From Fibrobacteria bacterium (GTDB lineage Bacteria > Fibrobacterota > Fibrobacteria > UBA11236), in assembly GCA_025360005.1 (NCBI GenBank), contig JANYDA010000001.1:1-64000 (forward strand): 64,000 nucleotides of DNA, given 5' to 3'. This document shows positions 17,877 through 26,402 of the stretch, in pieces. Position numbers and translations under genes: made by a program. The notes under the pieces are model-generated. The model was not told where the DNA came from. It was given only the letters and a program-made list of their open reading frames with translations, and did no database searches. How positions within the stretch are numbered: position 1 is the first letter of the stretch; each line of letters opens with the position of its first letter.

Positions 17877-18694
17877 GGGAGCGGCGGGTTGGCAAGGGTG
17901 CCCGCCGGAGCATCGGCCGCATCCATTTTATGGTGCAGGGCGGTATGCCAGAAACCCAGCAAGACGGAAACCAGGAAGGCGGCCGCGAATCCATACGCGG
18001 TGCGCGGGCGGCGCCGTATGATGGCGCGCGCATGCGGCACCAGGCTCACCAGGGTGACATAAGCCAGCAGGCCCGCGCTGAACGCGAGCAGTAGTTCGCT
18101 ATCCGGCATGCCGCGCACCCAAGGACTGCCGGCAATGAGATAGGCTGCAGGGCTGATCAAGGTGTAGCCGATTCCAAAAGCCGCCAAACCCGGACCCCGG
18201 AAGCCCGTCCGCTTGAGGACCTGTACGATGGCGAAGGAGGAACTGATCTTGTGCACCAGCATTCCCAGATTGAGGCCGGAGAACCAGGAAGGGCCGAGCA
18301 ATCCGATCAGAAGCCCGTCGTTCAGCGAGCACACGGCCATGGCCGCCAGGGACATGATCCCGAAACCGCGATGATCGTGACCGGTCTCGCAACATGGATC
18401 CCTTTTGAAGACGAATCTGGAAAGCAACGCCATCACGGAGATGCCAGCGACGAAGGCGGCGAGGGAGCCCTTGGAGTGGGAAAGCGCGTCGGGAACCAGG
18501 GTGGAGAAAACGAAGCCCGCGAAGAAAGCCACCGCCAACGGATACAAGTAATCGATGACGTCCTGGGCATCGTCGCGGCCGGTCTGCCCATCGCGCTTGC
18601 GGAAGAGGCGGAACAATGCGGAAGGCCGGGCCCCCAGTCCAAAACCCAGGGCGCCGCTGATTAAGAGTCCCAGGGGGAGAGCGATTCCGTCCAT
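17873..18694 (-). CDS. ZIP-family metal permease
   Basis: About 273 residues with eight predicted membrane helices and a polar loop (KRDPCCETGHDHRGFG) after helix 3. Two metal-site helices resemble ZIP transporters: SLNDGLLIGL (helix 4, where others have HNFPEG or a variant) and HKISSSFAIVQVL (helix 5, where others have HEIPQEIGDFAVL). The usual first His of helix 4 is replaced by Asn/Asp, so metal preference may differ. I take the ATG at 18694 over a TTG at 18700. A promoter-like TTGCAT-N17-TATCTT would place transcription start at or next to this ATG, so the message may be leaderless. It is followed by the Fur-family gene with overlap. Confidence 0.8.
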   Translation of the reverse strand: MDGIALPLGLLISGALGFGLGARPSALFRLFRKRDGQTGRDDAQDVIDYLYPLAVAFFAGFVFSTLVPDALSHSKGSLAAFVAGISVMALLSRFVFKRDPCCETGHDHRGFGIMSLAAMAVCSLNDGLLIGLLGPSWFSGLNLGMLVHKISSSFAIVQVLKRTGFRGPGLAAFGIGYTLISPAAYLIAGSPWVRGMPDSELLLAFSAGLLAYVTLVSLVPHARAIIRRRPRTAYGFAAAFLVSVLLGFWHTALHHKMDAADAPAGTLANPPLP

Positions 18695-18721
18695 CGGCAA
18701 AAGATAATCGTACCTCGCTCT

Positions 18722-18742
18722 AAATGCAACTAACTTGCAATT
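18722..18742. promoter_or_regulatory. 21-bp Fur-family-like operator
   Basis: AAaTGCAA-CTAAC-TTGCAaTT is a 21-bp palindrome broken by one outer mismatch pair. A further perfect 12-bp palindrome, TTGCAATTGCAA, overlaps its right half (18735-18746). On the minus strand the presumed -35 (TTGCAT) of the ZIP promoter lies inside it, so binding would block that promoter. The same site is just upstream of the rightward DUF3810 gene. Size and symmetry fit Fur/Zur-type sites; the sequence is not a standard Fur box. Confidence 0.55.
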
Positions 18743-18884
18743 GCAATGGGCGGTTGTCTTGGCGGATTGCTACTTTAGCCCGGTGGCCACGTTATTCCCA
18801 TGCTATTGGCGCTTATTGGGATTGCCTCTTTCCAAAGCCAAAGGCCTGATAGTCGACCGGATACCATTTTCCCTGGTGGAAACC

Positions 18885-19808
18885 ATGATCTGGATCGGCG
18901 CCGCTTGCTTGCTGATCCTGGTCGCCGCCGCCGCTCTCGGCCGGTGGAAAAACATCCGCAGTTCCGGTGCGCCTTTCTTCCTTTTGCTGGCCGGACCCAT
19001 CCTGCTGCTTTTGATGGCGTTGGGCCAGGGCGCGTTCCCCTTGAGTCTCGCCCCCTCCGCTTGGAGGCTCCCGCTGGCGCAGGCGTTCACGGGGCCTCCC
19101 CTTCCCTACCAGGAATTCCGCCGCTCGCTGGAGCGGCGCGAAAACCGGCTCATGCAAACGTTCTCTCCGGCATACTACGAATCGCTCGGCGAGGAGGAAA
19201 TCCTGTTCGGCTGCGATCGCGCGCTCGATACCGTGTTAGCGGATCTGGGGTTGGCTCCGGGACGCCGGGTGACGAAGATGAAACCTATGGGACCGCTGAC
19301 AACCTTGCTTGGCCTGAGCTATGGAGGCCCGGCGTTCCACGATCCATTCTTCGGGGAAATGGCCATGGTCCGTCCGCAGGTCCACCCGGCCCCCCGCTAC
19401 TGGCGGTTGATCGGAATCTGCCATGAGACCGCTCATGCGAAAGGTTTTACCCGGGAAATGGACGCCGAGATACTGACGCAGTTGGCGCTGAGCGGATCCG
19501 CGGATCCGCGCTATCGCATGCTGGGGGACATCATGTTCCTGCGGAAATCCGGAGAGCGCGTCCATTATCCGGAATACCTGCGAAGGGAAATCCGCTCCAG
19601 TTGGGACAGCTTGCAAGCCGTGGAAGCGCGTCAGCCAGCCGTCCGCTTCCTGAAAAAAGCGGCGGTGAAATTGGGTTTCCAGAATTCCAACGGCAAGTAC
19701 GGGAGCCGGGAAGGTTCCGAGCATTGGGATCCCGCGCATCCGTTCTACGCAACCATCGCCGGGTTGATGGCAACGACGCACGCTAAACGGTACGCGGATG
19801 GGCCGTAA
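18885..19808 (+). CDS. DUF3810 membrane protein with HEXXH-type motif
   Basis: The product (307 residues from the ATG at 18885) has two N-terminal membrane helices (ACLLILVAAAALG and FFLLLAGPILLLLMAL) and a large domain with CHETAHAKGFTREMDAEI. This HETAH plus downstream Glu is the metal-peptidase-like pattern of the DUF3810 family, whose substrate is unknown. The frame is open upstream to a TTG at 18735 inside the palindromic operator, but the ATG at 18885, behind CTGGTGGAAACC, gives the more usual helix-first start. A zinc-dependent enzyme beside a zinc-type regulator and transporter is suggestive. The Smr gene overlaps its end by 11 bases. Confidence 0.75.
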   Translation: MIWIGAACLLILVAAAALGRWKNIRSSGAPFFLLLAGPILLLLMALGQGAFPLSLAPSAWRLPLAQAFTGPPLPYQEFRRSLERRENRLMQTFSPAYYESLGEEEILFGCDRALDTVLADLGLAPGRRVTKMKPMGPLTTLLGLSYGGPAFHDPFFGEMAMVRPQVHPAPRYWRLIGICHETAHAKGFTREMDAEILTQLALSGSADPRYRMLGDIMFLRKSGERVHYPEYLRREIRSSWDSLQAVEARQPAVRFLKKAAVKLGFQNSNGKYGSREGSEHWDPAHPFYATIAGLMATTHAKRYADGP

Positions 19809-20190
19809 GCGTAGGCGGGGATCTGTCTCCCGGAGCAATCACGATGGAGCCGAAAAGCCGCCGGGGGAAAAATCCGCGCCCGTGCGCGCCGCCGCCGGGT
19901 CCGCCTCCCGCTCCGCCCGCTTTGGATTGCCCCCGCAGGTGGAAGAGGAAATCGATTTGCATGGACTGGCCATCGATGAAGCCATGGTGCAAGTGGAACT
20001 GGCTTTGGCCCGTTGGCGCAACCGTCCCGGGGCCTGCATCCGCGTCATTCATGGGCAAAGTTCCGGCAGCAAGATATCCATCAAAGGCATGCTCAAGCGA
20101 AATCTGGAAACGCAATGGAAGGGCCGCATCCGGTCCTTCCGCCCGGAGCTGGGGAATCCCGGAGCCACGCTGGTTTTCCTACCCGGATAG
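19798..20190 (+). CDS. Smr-domain protein
   Basis: A 130-residue protein with a basic, disordered N-terminus (MGRKRRRGSV, then Ala/Ser-rich) and a C-terminal Smr domain, as in the tail of MutS2. The EIDLHGLAIDEAM start and the IRVIHGQSSGSK loop give the DLHG and HGxxxG landmarks, and NPGATLVFL closes the domain. Smr domains nick or bind nucleic acid and, in some proteins, cleave RNA on ribosomes. The second landmark is usually HGKGxG; here it is HGQSSG, so activity may be altered. Translation overlaps the DUF3810 end, implying one mRNA. Confidence 0.85.
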   Translation: MGRKRRRGSVSRSNHDGAEKPPGEKSAPVRAAAGSASRSARFGLPPQVEEEIDLHGLAIDEAMVQVELALARWRNRPGACIRVIHGQSSGSKISIKGMLKRNLETQWKGRIRSFRPELGNPGATLVFLPG

Positions 20191-20292
20191 GAATCCGGCA
20201 ATCTTGAATTCCCGCGGATTTAAAGGTATTTCTAAGGCCTTTCGGCCCCGGATCCGGTACGCCGGCAAGTCCCGTTCTCGCTTGGAGCCTTG

Positions 20293-21669
20293 ATGAAATT
20301 CGAAAAAAACATCCTTTGCATCGGCGCCGGATACGTTGGCGGCCCCACCATGAGCATGATCGCCCACAAGTGCCCGCAATACAAGGTCACGGTGGTGGAT
20401 ATCAACAAGGATCGCATCGATGCCTGGAACAGCGGGACCTGCCCCATCTATGAACCCGGCCTGGACGAGGTGGTAGCCAAGACCCGCGGCCGCAACCTCT
20501 TCTTCTCAACGGAAACCGACAAGGGCATTCGCGAAGCCGATATCATTTTCGTATCCGTAAACACGCCCACCAAATCCTTCGGCCAGGGCGCAGGTCAAGC
20601 CGCCGATTTGCAATACTGGGAAAAGACCGCGCGCCAAATCCTGGCCAACTCGGATAGCGACAAGATCATCATCGAAAAATCGACCTTGCCCGTGCGCACC
20701 GCGGAAGCCATGGAACGCATCCTCAATGCCAACACCAAAGGCGTCCATTTCGAGGTCCTCTCCAACCCGGAGTTCCTGGCCGAAGGCAGCGCCATCCAGG
20801 ATCTGGAAAAACCCGATCGGGTCCTGATCGGATCGCGCGAGACCCCGGAGGGTACCAAGGCGCGCAAGGAAGTCGTCGAGATTTACGCCAATTGGGTTTC
20901 CAAGGCCAACATCATCGAATCGAACGTGTGGAGCGCGGAGCTTTCCAAGCTCACCGCCAATGCTTTCCTGGCGCAACGCATCTCGTCCATCAACTCCATC
21001 TCCGCGCTGTGCGAGAAGACCGAAGCGGACGTGGACGAAGTCGCCTACGCCATCGGTACGGACTCGCGCATCGGTCCCCGCTTCCTTAAGGCCAGCGTTG
21101 GCTTCGGAGGCTCCTGCTTCCAAAAGGACATCCTCAACCTGGTCTACATCTGCCACGGCTACGGCTTGCACGAAGTCGCCGAATATTGGGAGTCGGTGGT
21201 CAAGCTCAACCAATGGCAGCAGAAGCGGTTCATCCACAACATGCTGGGCAGCATGTTCAACACCGTCGCCGGCAAGCGCATAGCCCTCTTCGGGTTCGCC
21301 TTCAAAGCCAACACGGGCGACACGCGGGAATCCCCCGCCCTGGCCATCGCGCGCGGGCTGCTGGAAGAGCATGCCGAAGTCATTATCACCGATCCCAAAG
21401 CCCTGCCCCATGCCAAGGACGATTTGAAGGATGTGAAGTCCGGAGTCACCTTCGAGCCCGATCCTTACAAGGCCGCGCAGGGGGCCCATGCGATCGCGGT
21501 GATGACGGAGTGGAAATTGTACGCGGAGCTGGACTACGAAAAGATCTTCGCGGCCATGTCGCAACCGGCCTTCATTTTCGACGGCCGGAACATCCTCGAT
21601 CACCGGCGCTTGTTCAAACTGGGGTTCAACGTCTTCCCCATAGGTAAGGCCCCGTTGAAGCATTTTTAA
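20293..21669 (+). CDS. ugd: UDP-glucose 6-dehydrogenase
   Basis: A 458-residue UDP-glucose dehydrogenase making UDP-glucuronate for envelope polysaccharide. The NAD site [13 protein letters not shown] is near residues 7-19, and the catalytic Cys275 sits in [10 protein letters not shown]. The protein has the longer form with [16 protein letters not shown] and [21 protein letters not shown] that is also found in animals and plants, rather than the short E. coli type. The ATG at 20293 has GGAG five bases upstream. A strong hairpin with five T follows. The gene converges on flgI. Confidence 0.96.
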   Translation: MKFEKNILCIGAGYVGGPTMSMIAHKCPQYKVTVVDINKDRIDAWNSGTCPIYEPGLDEVVAKTRGRNLFFSTETDKGIREADIIFVSVNTPTKSFGQGAGQAADLQYWEKTARQILANSDSDKIIIEKSTLPVRTAEAMERILNANTKGVHFEVLSNPEFLAEGSAIQDLEKPDRVLIGSRETPEGTKARKEVVEIYANWVSKANIIESNVWSAELSKLTANAFLAQRISSINSISALCEKTEADVDEVAYAIGTDSRIGPRFLKASVGFGGSCFQKDILNLVYICHGYGLHEVAEYWESVVKLNQWQQKRFIHNMLGSMFNTVAGKRIALFGFAFKANTGDTRESPALAIARGLLEEHAEVIITDPKALPHAKDDLKDVKSGVTFEPDPYKAAQGAHAIAVMTEWKLYAELDYEKIFAAMSQPAFIFDGRNILDHRRLFKLGFNVFPIGKAPLKHF

Positions 21670-21717
21670 GAAGGCGATGCGCGGATCCCGGCGCAGCCGG
21701 AGCAGCATTTGAATAGT

Positions 21718-21739
21718 GCGGCGCCCGGCGCCGCTTTTT
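21718..21739 (+). terminator. Terminator of ugd
   Basis: GCGGCGC-CCG-GCGCCGC is a perfect 7-bp stem followed by TTTTT (21735-21739). It lies 49 bases after the ugd stop. Confidence 0.9.
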
Positions 21740-21753
21740 CATTCCCGGCGGAA

Positions 21754-22878
21754 TTACATCACTATGAGTTCGGCGTTCAAGGCGCCGGCGCGCTTGATGG
21801 CCTGGAAAATGGCGATGATATCGCGAGGCGAAACCCCCAGGGTGTTCAGGGACTTGGCCAGGTCCGCCACGTTGGAGCTGGTGGGCAAAACTTTCATTTC
21901 CGGCTTGGGCTCGTCCACCTTGATGTCTTCCGATTGGGTGCTGCTGGATGCTTGCGTGGTTCCGCCGAAAGGGGCCGCGGCATTGGAAACCTGGGCCTGT
22001 TGGTTGTCCTTGACCTGGATGGTGATGCTGCCTTGCGAGACCGCCACTTCCGAGATGCTGACGTTGCCGCCCGCGATCACGGTGCCGGTCTTTTCGTTCA
22101 GCACCACCTTGGCCACGGTGGAAACCAGGAAATCCAGGTTCTCCACTTCCGCGATGAACTCCATGCGCTTAGTCTTGAAATCATCGGGGATGGCGATGGC
22201 GATGGTGACGGGATCCTTGGCTTCCGCCACCGGCTTCTTGAAGTTGGCGTTGATGGCTTTGGCCATGGCCACGGCGGAACTGAAATCCGGATTGGACAGG
22301 GAAATGCGCACTTCATCGGACGTCATCAGTCCGCCGGGAGCTTCCTTCTGAATGATGGCGCCGTTGGGGATTTCCCCTACCAGGGCATGGTTCTTGGTGT
22401 AGGATGATTTGCCCTGCGGGCCGTCCTTGTTGATACCGCCGATGCTCAGAGCGCCTTGGGCCAAAGCGTAGATTTCCCCGTCGGTGGCCTGCAAGGGCGA
22501 CATCAACAGGGTGCCGCCTTCCAGGCTTTTGGCGTCCCCTATGCTGGAGACGGTGACATCGATATTGGATCCCCGTTTCATGAACGGGCTCAGCTTGGAG
22601 GTGACCATCACCGCGGCCACGTTGCGCACCTGGATGCGTTCGCGGGGCACTTCGATGCCCGTATTGCGCAGCATGTTGACCACACTCTGGGTGGTGAATT
22701 GCGTGCGAGGCCCATCGCCTGTGCTGCGGAGGCCCACCACCAGACCGTAACCTATAAGTTGCGTCTCGGCCAAGCCGTCCAGCTTGGCTACGTCCTTGAT
22801 GCGCGACGCATCGACGGTGATCGCGGCGACGAGGCCCAATGCGCAGATGAATTTCATGGTCGATGTTCCGGTTTTCAT
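21754..22878 (-). CDS. flgI: Flagellar P-ring protein FlgI
   Basis: This 374-residue periplasmic protein forms the P ring around the flagellar rod in the peptidoglycan layer. After a signal peptide (residues about 1-24) the family core is clear: RIKDVAKLDGLAETQLIGYGLVVGL-type N-terminus, GTGDG-like RSTGDGP, VVNMLRNTGIEVP, RNVAAVMVT, and the C-terminal LAKSLNTLGVSPRDIIAIFQAIKRAGALNAEL. The ATG at 22878 has GAGG six bases upstream, and it follows the flgH stop by 11 bases. It is the last gene of the flgF-G-A-H-I unit and converges on ugd. Confidence 0.97.
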   Translation of the reverse strand: MKTGTSTMKFICALGLVAAITVDASRIKDVAKLDGLAETQLIGYGLVVGLRSTGDGPRTQFTTQSVVNMLRNTGIEVPRERIQVRNVAAVMVTSKLSPFMKRGSNIDVTVSSIGDAKSLEGGTLLMSPLQATDGEIYALAQGALSIGGINKDGPQGKSSYTKNHALVGEIPNGAIIQKEAPGGLMTSDEVRISLSNPDFSSAVAMAKAINANFKKPVAEAKDPVTIAIAIPDDFKTKRMEFIAEVENLDFLVSTVAKVVLNEKTGTVIAGGNVSISEVAVSQGSITIQVKDNQQAQVSNAAAPFGGTTQASSSTQSEDIKVDEPKPEMKVLPTSSNVADLAKSLNTLGVSPRDIIAIFQAIKRAGALNAELIVM

Positions 22879-22889
22879 ATTCGCCTCGC

Positions 22890-23486
22890 TCAGAAAATCC
22901 AGTTGATGAACCGCGCCAGCAGCCCGGGGCGGGCGGCTTGGTGGTTGTCGCCCTGGCCGGTGTATTGGATGCGGGCATCGGCGATTTTCTCGGACAGCAC
23001 GGTGTTGTCGGGGGATATGTCCTCCGGCCGAACGATGCCGGAAACCCTGAGGATTTCCTTTTCGCTGTTGACCTCCACTTCCTTGTTCCCTTCGATCAAA
23101 AGGTTCCCGTTGTCGTATACCGCCACGATGCGGGCCGACAGGGTGGCCTTGACTAAGCCCGCGCGAGAGGTTTGCCCGGCGCCTTGGTATTTCTGCTGCA
23201 TGCCGCCTCCGAAGCCCACCGCGGGACTGTAGCCCTTGGCGGCCGCGCCGGGCCAGGTCACGTTGAACGGCTTCATGTCGATGGACGCGTCCTGGGACTT
23301 GTCCGTGCTGGTCTTGGCATCGTTGCTGGCCTTGGCATCCTCCACGATGAGAACGGTGATCACGTCTTCGGCGCGCTTCGCCTTTTTATCGGTATACAGG
23401 GAATAGTTATGGGGCATGGCCTGGGCCAGCGCCGAACCCGCACAGGCTCCCAACATCGCCATGGTGAACATCGTTCTCAGTTTCAT
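22890..23486 (-). CDS. flgH: Flagellar L-ring protein FlgH
   Basis: About 198 residues. FlgH builds the outer-membrane L ring, so the flagellum crosses a true outer membrane here. The signal peptide contains LGAC (residues 11-14), which may serve as a lipobox as in other FlgH lipoproteins, although ALA-QA further on would suit signal peptidase I. Family landmarks are SLYTDKKAKRAEDVITVLIVE, RIVAVYDNGNLLIEGNKEV, and RVSGIVRPEDISPDNTV. The frame is open to 23588 inside flgA, but AAGGAG just before the ATG at 23486 and the signal peptide settle the start. Confidence 0.95.
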   Translation of the reverse strand: MKLRTMFTMAMLGACAGSALAQAMPHNYSLYTDKKAKRAEDVITVLIVEDAKASNDAKTSTDKSQDASIDMKPFNVTWPGAAAKGYSPAVGFGGGMQQKYQGAGQTSRAGLVKATLSARIVAVYDNGNLLIEGNKEVEVNSEKEILRVSGIVRPEDISPDNTVLSEKIADARIQYTGQGDNHQAARPGLLARFINWIF

Positions 23487-23556
23487 ACCCGCTCCTTGAA
23501 TTCCATCCGGCCGCAAGCGGCCTTTGATCGCCCGGCTATTGGCCGGAGCGGTTGCT

Positions 23557-24561
23557 TCAACCGCCAGGGACCGGCTCCAGCCAGCCATCCTCGGTCACGC
23601 GCACCCGCACCAGCCGCTGGCTGGCCAGGCTCTTGGCCATAATGATCTGTCCCGGCAATCCGTCCTGCCTGCATACCGCATCCGCGGTGATGCTGACGCC
23701 GCCGGTGCGGTACACTATTTTCGCTTCCTGCCCCCGCTTTACGGCGGGCGGCATGGCCACCACGCGCGGCGTGATGATGCGTCCGGGGTTGATGGTGACC
23801 TTGGCCAGGAACCCGATCAGTTTCTTGGGATTGCCTACCGCGATTTCGTTCATCTGGGTGGTCTCGCGCATTTCCACCGCCACGTTGCCGGCATCCAGCG
23901 GCATGTCCCTGCCGATTTGCCTGGTCGCCACCAGCACCGGTTCTTCCACGCGCAGGTTAATGGTAATCGGTATGTTACGTAACACACGCGTTTCGTTGCG
24001 GACGGCCAGGTTCATATCCACCTTGCCCTTGCGCTTGGAACCGGCAAAGGCGAGCTCCAGGCCGTGCGGGGCGATGGGGACGAGGATTTCCGCGGGCGCA
24101 CGCGCCAATTCCCAATGGCGGATCTCGCCGGAGCGTTTGGGCAGGTCGGCCACGAACGCCTCGATCAGCTTGGCCAGGGAATCGGAAGGCAACTTGTCGG
24201 CGCGGGTGGAAATACGGATGGTCTTATGATCGAAATCGAAAGCGAAGCGGTCGCTGAGCGGCTGAAGAAAGCGCGCGAAGAGGACGTCCGTATCCAGGCT
24301 GCGGGTAAGGCCGAAACCGGCGCTCTTGGCCACTTCCAGGGTTTCCAATTCCGCCACGGCATGTCCTCCGCCGGCAACGATGCGGGCGATATCGCCCAAG
24401 CGGATTCGCTCGCCATCCACGGTGGACTGATCGCGAAAACGGATGGACACCTGGGAGAGCGCGGCGGCATCCGGGATCTGGCCGGGGGATGCGATGGAAA
24501 CGTCCAGGCCGGCTCGCAATCCGAGCGCAACCAGGAACCATACGGCGCGCGTACCCATCAT
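23557..24561 (-). CDS. flgA: P-ring assembly chaperone FlgA
   Basis: A 334-residue periplasmic protein with an N-terminal signal peptide. The C-terminal half contains the SAF/FlgA domain: RQIGRDMPLDAGNVAVEMRE, the INPGRIITPRVV block, VKRGQEAKIVYRTGGVSI, and a final RVRVTEDGWLEPV. FlgA helps FlgI assemble into the P ring. It is longer than the E. coli protein because of an added N-terminal region. Its ATG overlaps the flgG stop by four bases (ATGA). Confidence 0.93.
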   Translation of the reverse strand: MMGTRAVWFLVALGLRAGLDVSIASPGQIPDAAALSQVSIRFRDQSTVDGERIRLGDIARIVAGGGHAVAELETLEVAKSAGFGLTRSLDTDVLFARFLQPLSDRFAFDFDHKTIRISTRADKLPSDSLAKLIEAFVADLPKRSGEIRHWELARAPAEILVPIAPHGLELAFAGSKRKGKVDMNLAVRNETRVLRNIPITINLRVEEPVLVATRQIGRDMPLDAGNVAVEMRETTQMNEIAVGNPKKLIGFLAKVTINPGRIITPRVVAMPPAVKRGQEAKIVYRTGGVSITADAVCRQDGLPGQIIMAKSLASQRLVRVRVTEDGWLEPVPGG

Positions 24562-25346
24562 CCCTTCAATTGGTTGGCGAGTTGCAGCATACTGTCCGAA
24601 GTCTGGATGGCCTTGGCGGAAATTTCATACGCTCGCTGGGCCACTATCATGTTCACCATCTCTTCCACCAATTCCACGTTGGAAGCCTCCAGGAATCCTT
24701 GCGCCAAGGTGCCCAAACCGTTGGTGCCGGGCGTACCCGCCTCCGGTTCGCCGCTGGCGGGGGAAACCTGGTAAAGGTTGTTGCCCATGGATTTGAGACC
24801 GCCTTCGTTCAGGAACTTCACCAATTCGATCTGGCCTATCTCCTCGGTGGTGCCGGTATCCGTCATTTGCACGGAGACCTTGCCGCCGGCGTCGATCTGG
24901 ATATCGTGCGCGCCGTCCGGGACGGTGATCTGCGGTTCCAGCGGAAAGCCCTGCGAAGTCACCAAGGTGCCGTCGTTGGAGACCTTGAAGGAACCGTCGC
25001 GGGTATAGGCCACTTCCCCGCTGGGCATCTGCACTTGCAAAAAGCCGCTGCCGGTGATGGCCATGTCGAAAGGATTCTTGGTCTCTTGCAGGTTACCCTG
25101 CCCGAAAATCTTCTGATTGGCCACGCTGCGCACGCCCAGGCCCAATTGCAAACCGGCCGGGGACTTGGCCCCGTCGGCCGCTCCCGACCCGGGGTCGACG
25201 ATGGTCTGGTAGAGCAGCTCCTGGAATTCCAATTTGGATTTCTTATAGCCGGTGGTGTTCACGTTGGCGAGATTGTTGGAGATGTTGTCGATGTAAAGCT
25301 GGTTGGCTTTCATCCCCGTCGCCGATGTATATAAGCTGCGTATCAT
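24558..25346 (-). CDS. flgG: Distal rod protein FlgG
   Basis: A 262-residue rod protein with the expected length. The N-terminal helix MIRSLYTSATGMKANQL and NISNNLANVNTTGYKK pattern, the ITGSGFLQVQMPSG core, and the C-terminal EEMVNMIVAQRAYEISAKAI helix are typical FlgG. There is no signal peptide, as expected for a substrate of the flagellar export apparatus. It lies 39 bases behind flgF and overlaps flgA. Confidence 0.97.
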   Translation of the reverse strand: MIRSLYTSATGMKANQLYIDNISNNLANVNTTGYKKSKLEFQELLYQTIVDPGSGAADGAKSPAGLQLGLGVRSVANQKIFGQGNLQETKNPFDMAITGSGFLQVQMPSGEVAYTRDGSFKVSNDGTLVTSQGFPLEPQITVPDGAHDIQIDAGGKVSVQMTDTGTTEEIGQIELVKFLNEGGLKSMGNNLYQVSPASGEPEAGTPGTNGLGTLAQGFLEASNVELVEEMVNMIVAQRAYEISAKAIQTSDSMLQLANQLKG

Positions 25347-25385
25347 ATCCTACCCCTTAGGTCCCTCGCGGGCCCGATTGCCGTC

Positions 25386-26123
25386 CTAGACCCGGCCCAC
25401 TTCGGTCACGGCCTGGTGCAAGGTGTCATCGACCGCCTTCAATGCTTTTTGATCCGCTTCATAGTTGCGGTAATCCGTTATCATGTTCACCATGGTGGAA
25501 ACGGGATCGGCGTTGGATCCTTCCAGGAATCCCTGCATCAGCCCCACGGTTTTAGGAGCCATGGGCGGGTTTTCCTTGGGATCGGAATTTCCGAACAAGC
25601 CGTCCTGCCCGTATTGGAGCTTCTTGGTATCGGGAAAATCCACTATCCCCATGGTAGCCGTCTTGCGGCCGTCCATATAAATCCCGCCGTCCTGGAGGAA
25701 TTGGACCGAGTCGCCTTTAAGGACAATGGGCTGGCCGCTTTCATCGAGCACGCGCTTGCCGGAAAGGGTGACCAGTTCCCCATAAGAGTTGAGGCTCATG
25801 CCGCCGTTGCGGGTATAGCGGGTGCCGCCGTCGGCCGCTTCCACGGAAAAGAATCCGGTTGAAGAAAGAGCCAAATCATAATTGTTGCCGGTGCGGACCA
25901 TGGGCCCCTGGGTGAAGCTGGTGTAGACTTCGCTCAGATTCTGCATCTCCTTCTGCCGCAATTCACCGTCGTCATTGCGCCCGATGCTCACTTCCGTCTT
26001 ATTCACCAGGCGGGCCATCTTGAATCCGTTCGTGCTGGTATTGGCCAGGTTCTGCGCATGGATATCCTGTTTGGCCAGGATGTTGGTCATGCCTCGCGAT
26101 GCCGTGTATAGTCCGTTAACCAT
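25386..26123 (-). CDS. flgF: Proximal rod-type protein FlgF
   Basis: A 245-residue flagellar basal-body rod protein of the FlgF/FlhO group. It begins MVNGLYTASRGMTNILAKQD with the DIHAQNLANTSTNGFK motif, has the LSSTGFFSVEAADGGTRYTR core, and ends in STMVNMITDYRNYEADQKAL. The frame extends 64 codons upstream, but GGAGG eight bases before the ATG at 26123 and the family start fix it. It is the first gene of the unit; a sigma-54-like promoter lies about 30 bases upstream. Confidence 0.93.
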   Translation of the reverse strand: MVNGLYTASRGMTNILAKQDIHAQNLANTSTNGFKMARLVNKTEVSIGRNDDGELRQKEMQNLSEVYTSFTQGPMVRTGNNYDLALSSTGFFSVEAADGGTRYTRNGGMSLNSYGELVTLSGKRVLDESGQPIVLKGDSVQFLQDGGIYMDGRKTATMGIVDFPDTKKLQYGQDGLFGNSDPKENPPMAPKTVGLMQGFLEGSNADPVSTMVNMITDYRNYEADQKALKAVDDTLHQAVTEVGRV

Positions 26124-26151
26124 GGATTCCGCCTCCGTCCTACGGAAGGAA

Positions 26152-26167
26152 AGCAAGAACCAGACCA
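26152..26167 (-). promoter_or_regulatory. Sigma-54-like promoter of the flagellar unit
   Basis: On the minus strand TGG-TCTGGTTCT-TGCT keeps the invariant GG and GC at ten bases spacing and TTGCT at the -12 block. Sigma-54 commonly drives rod and hook genes. Transcription would start close to 26141, about 18 bases before the flgF ATG. Confidence 0.45.
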
Positions 26168-26289
26168 AATGCGGGAGGGATGCTGGAGGCGGATTAACGG
26201 GGTGGTTTAGCGCTGCATCCGCGCGGGCTGGCAATTTATGCCCGGACTTGGGTTGGTTGGGAAAAAACTTCCCTGGAAGTTTCCCTTTA

Positions 26290-26330
26290 ATTCCCGCTTC
26301 GGGAATCAATTCCACTTCGGAATCTATTCC
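26290..26330. repeat. Three short inverted repeats upstream of flgF
   Basis: ATTCCCG-CTT-CGGGAAT (26290-26306) is followed by GGAAT-CA-ATTCC (26302-26313) and GGAAT-CT-ATTCC (26319-26330). The last two begin 17 bases apart and share flanking ACTTCGG/GCTTCGG sequence, so they look like a duplicated operator. They lie 120-160 bases upstream of the sigma-54-like site, the usual distance for an activator. Confidence 0.5.
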
Positions 26331-26402
26331 GCTTGGAAATACCGGAGGCGGCTTTCGCCTGGGGATGATCCGCTCCGAATCCGAATCCGAATAAACCCCA
26401 GC

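Noticed and set aside
18735-18884. N-terminal 50 residues of the DUF3810 frame from a TTG start
   Set aside because: The TTG lies inside the palindromic operator, and the stretch has no membrane helix or conserved look; the downstream ATG is preferred.
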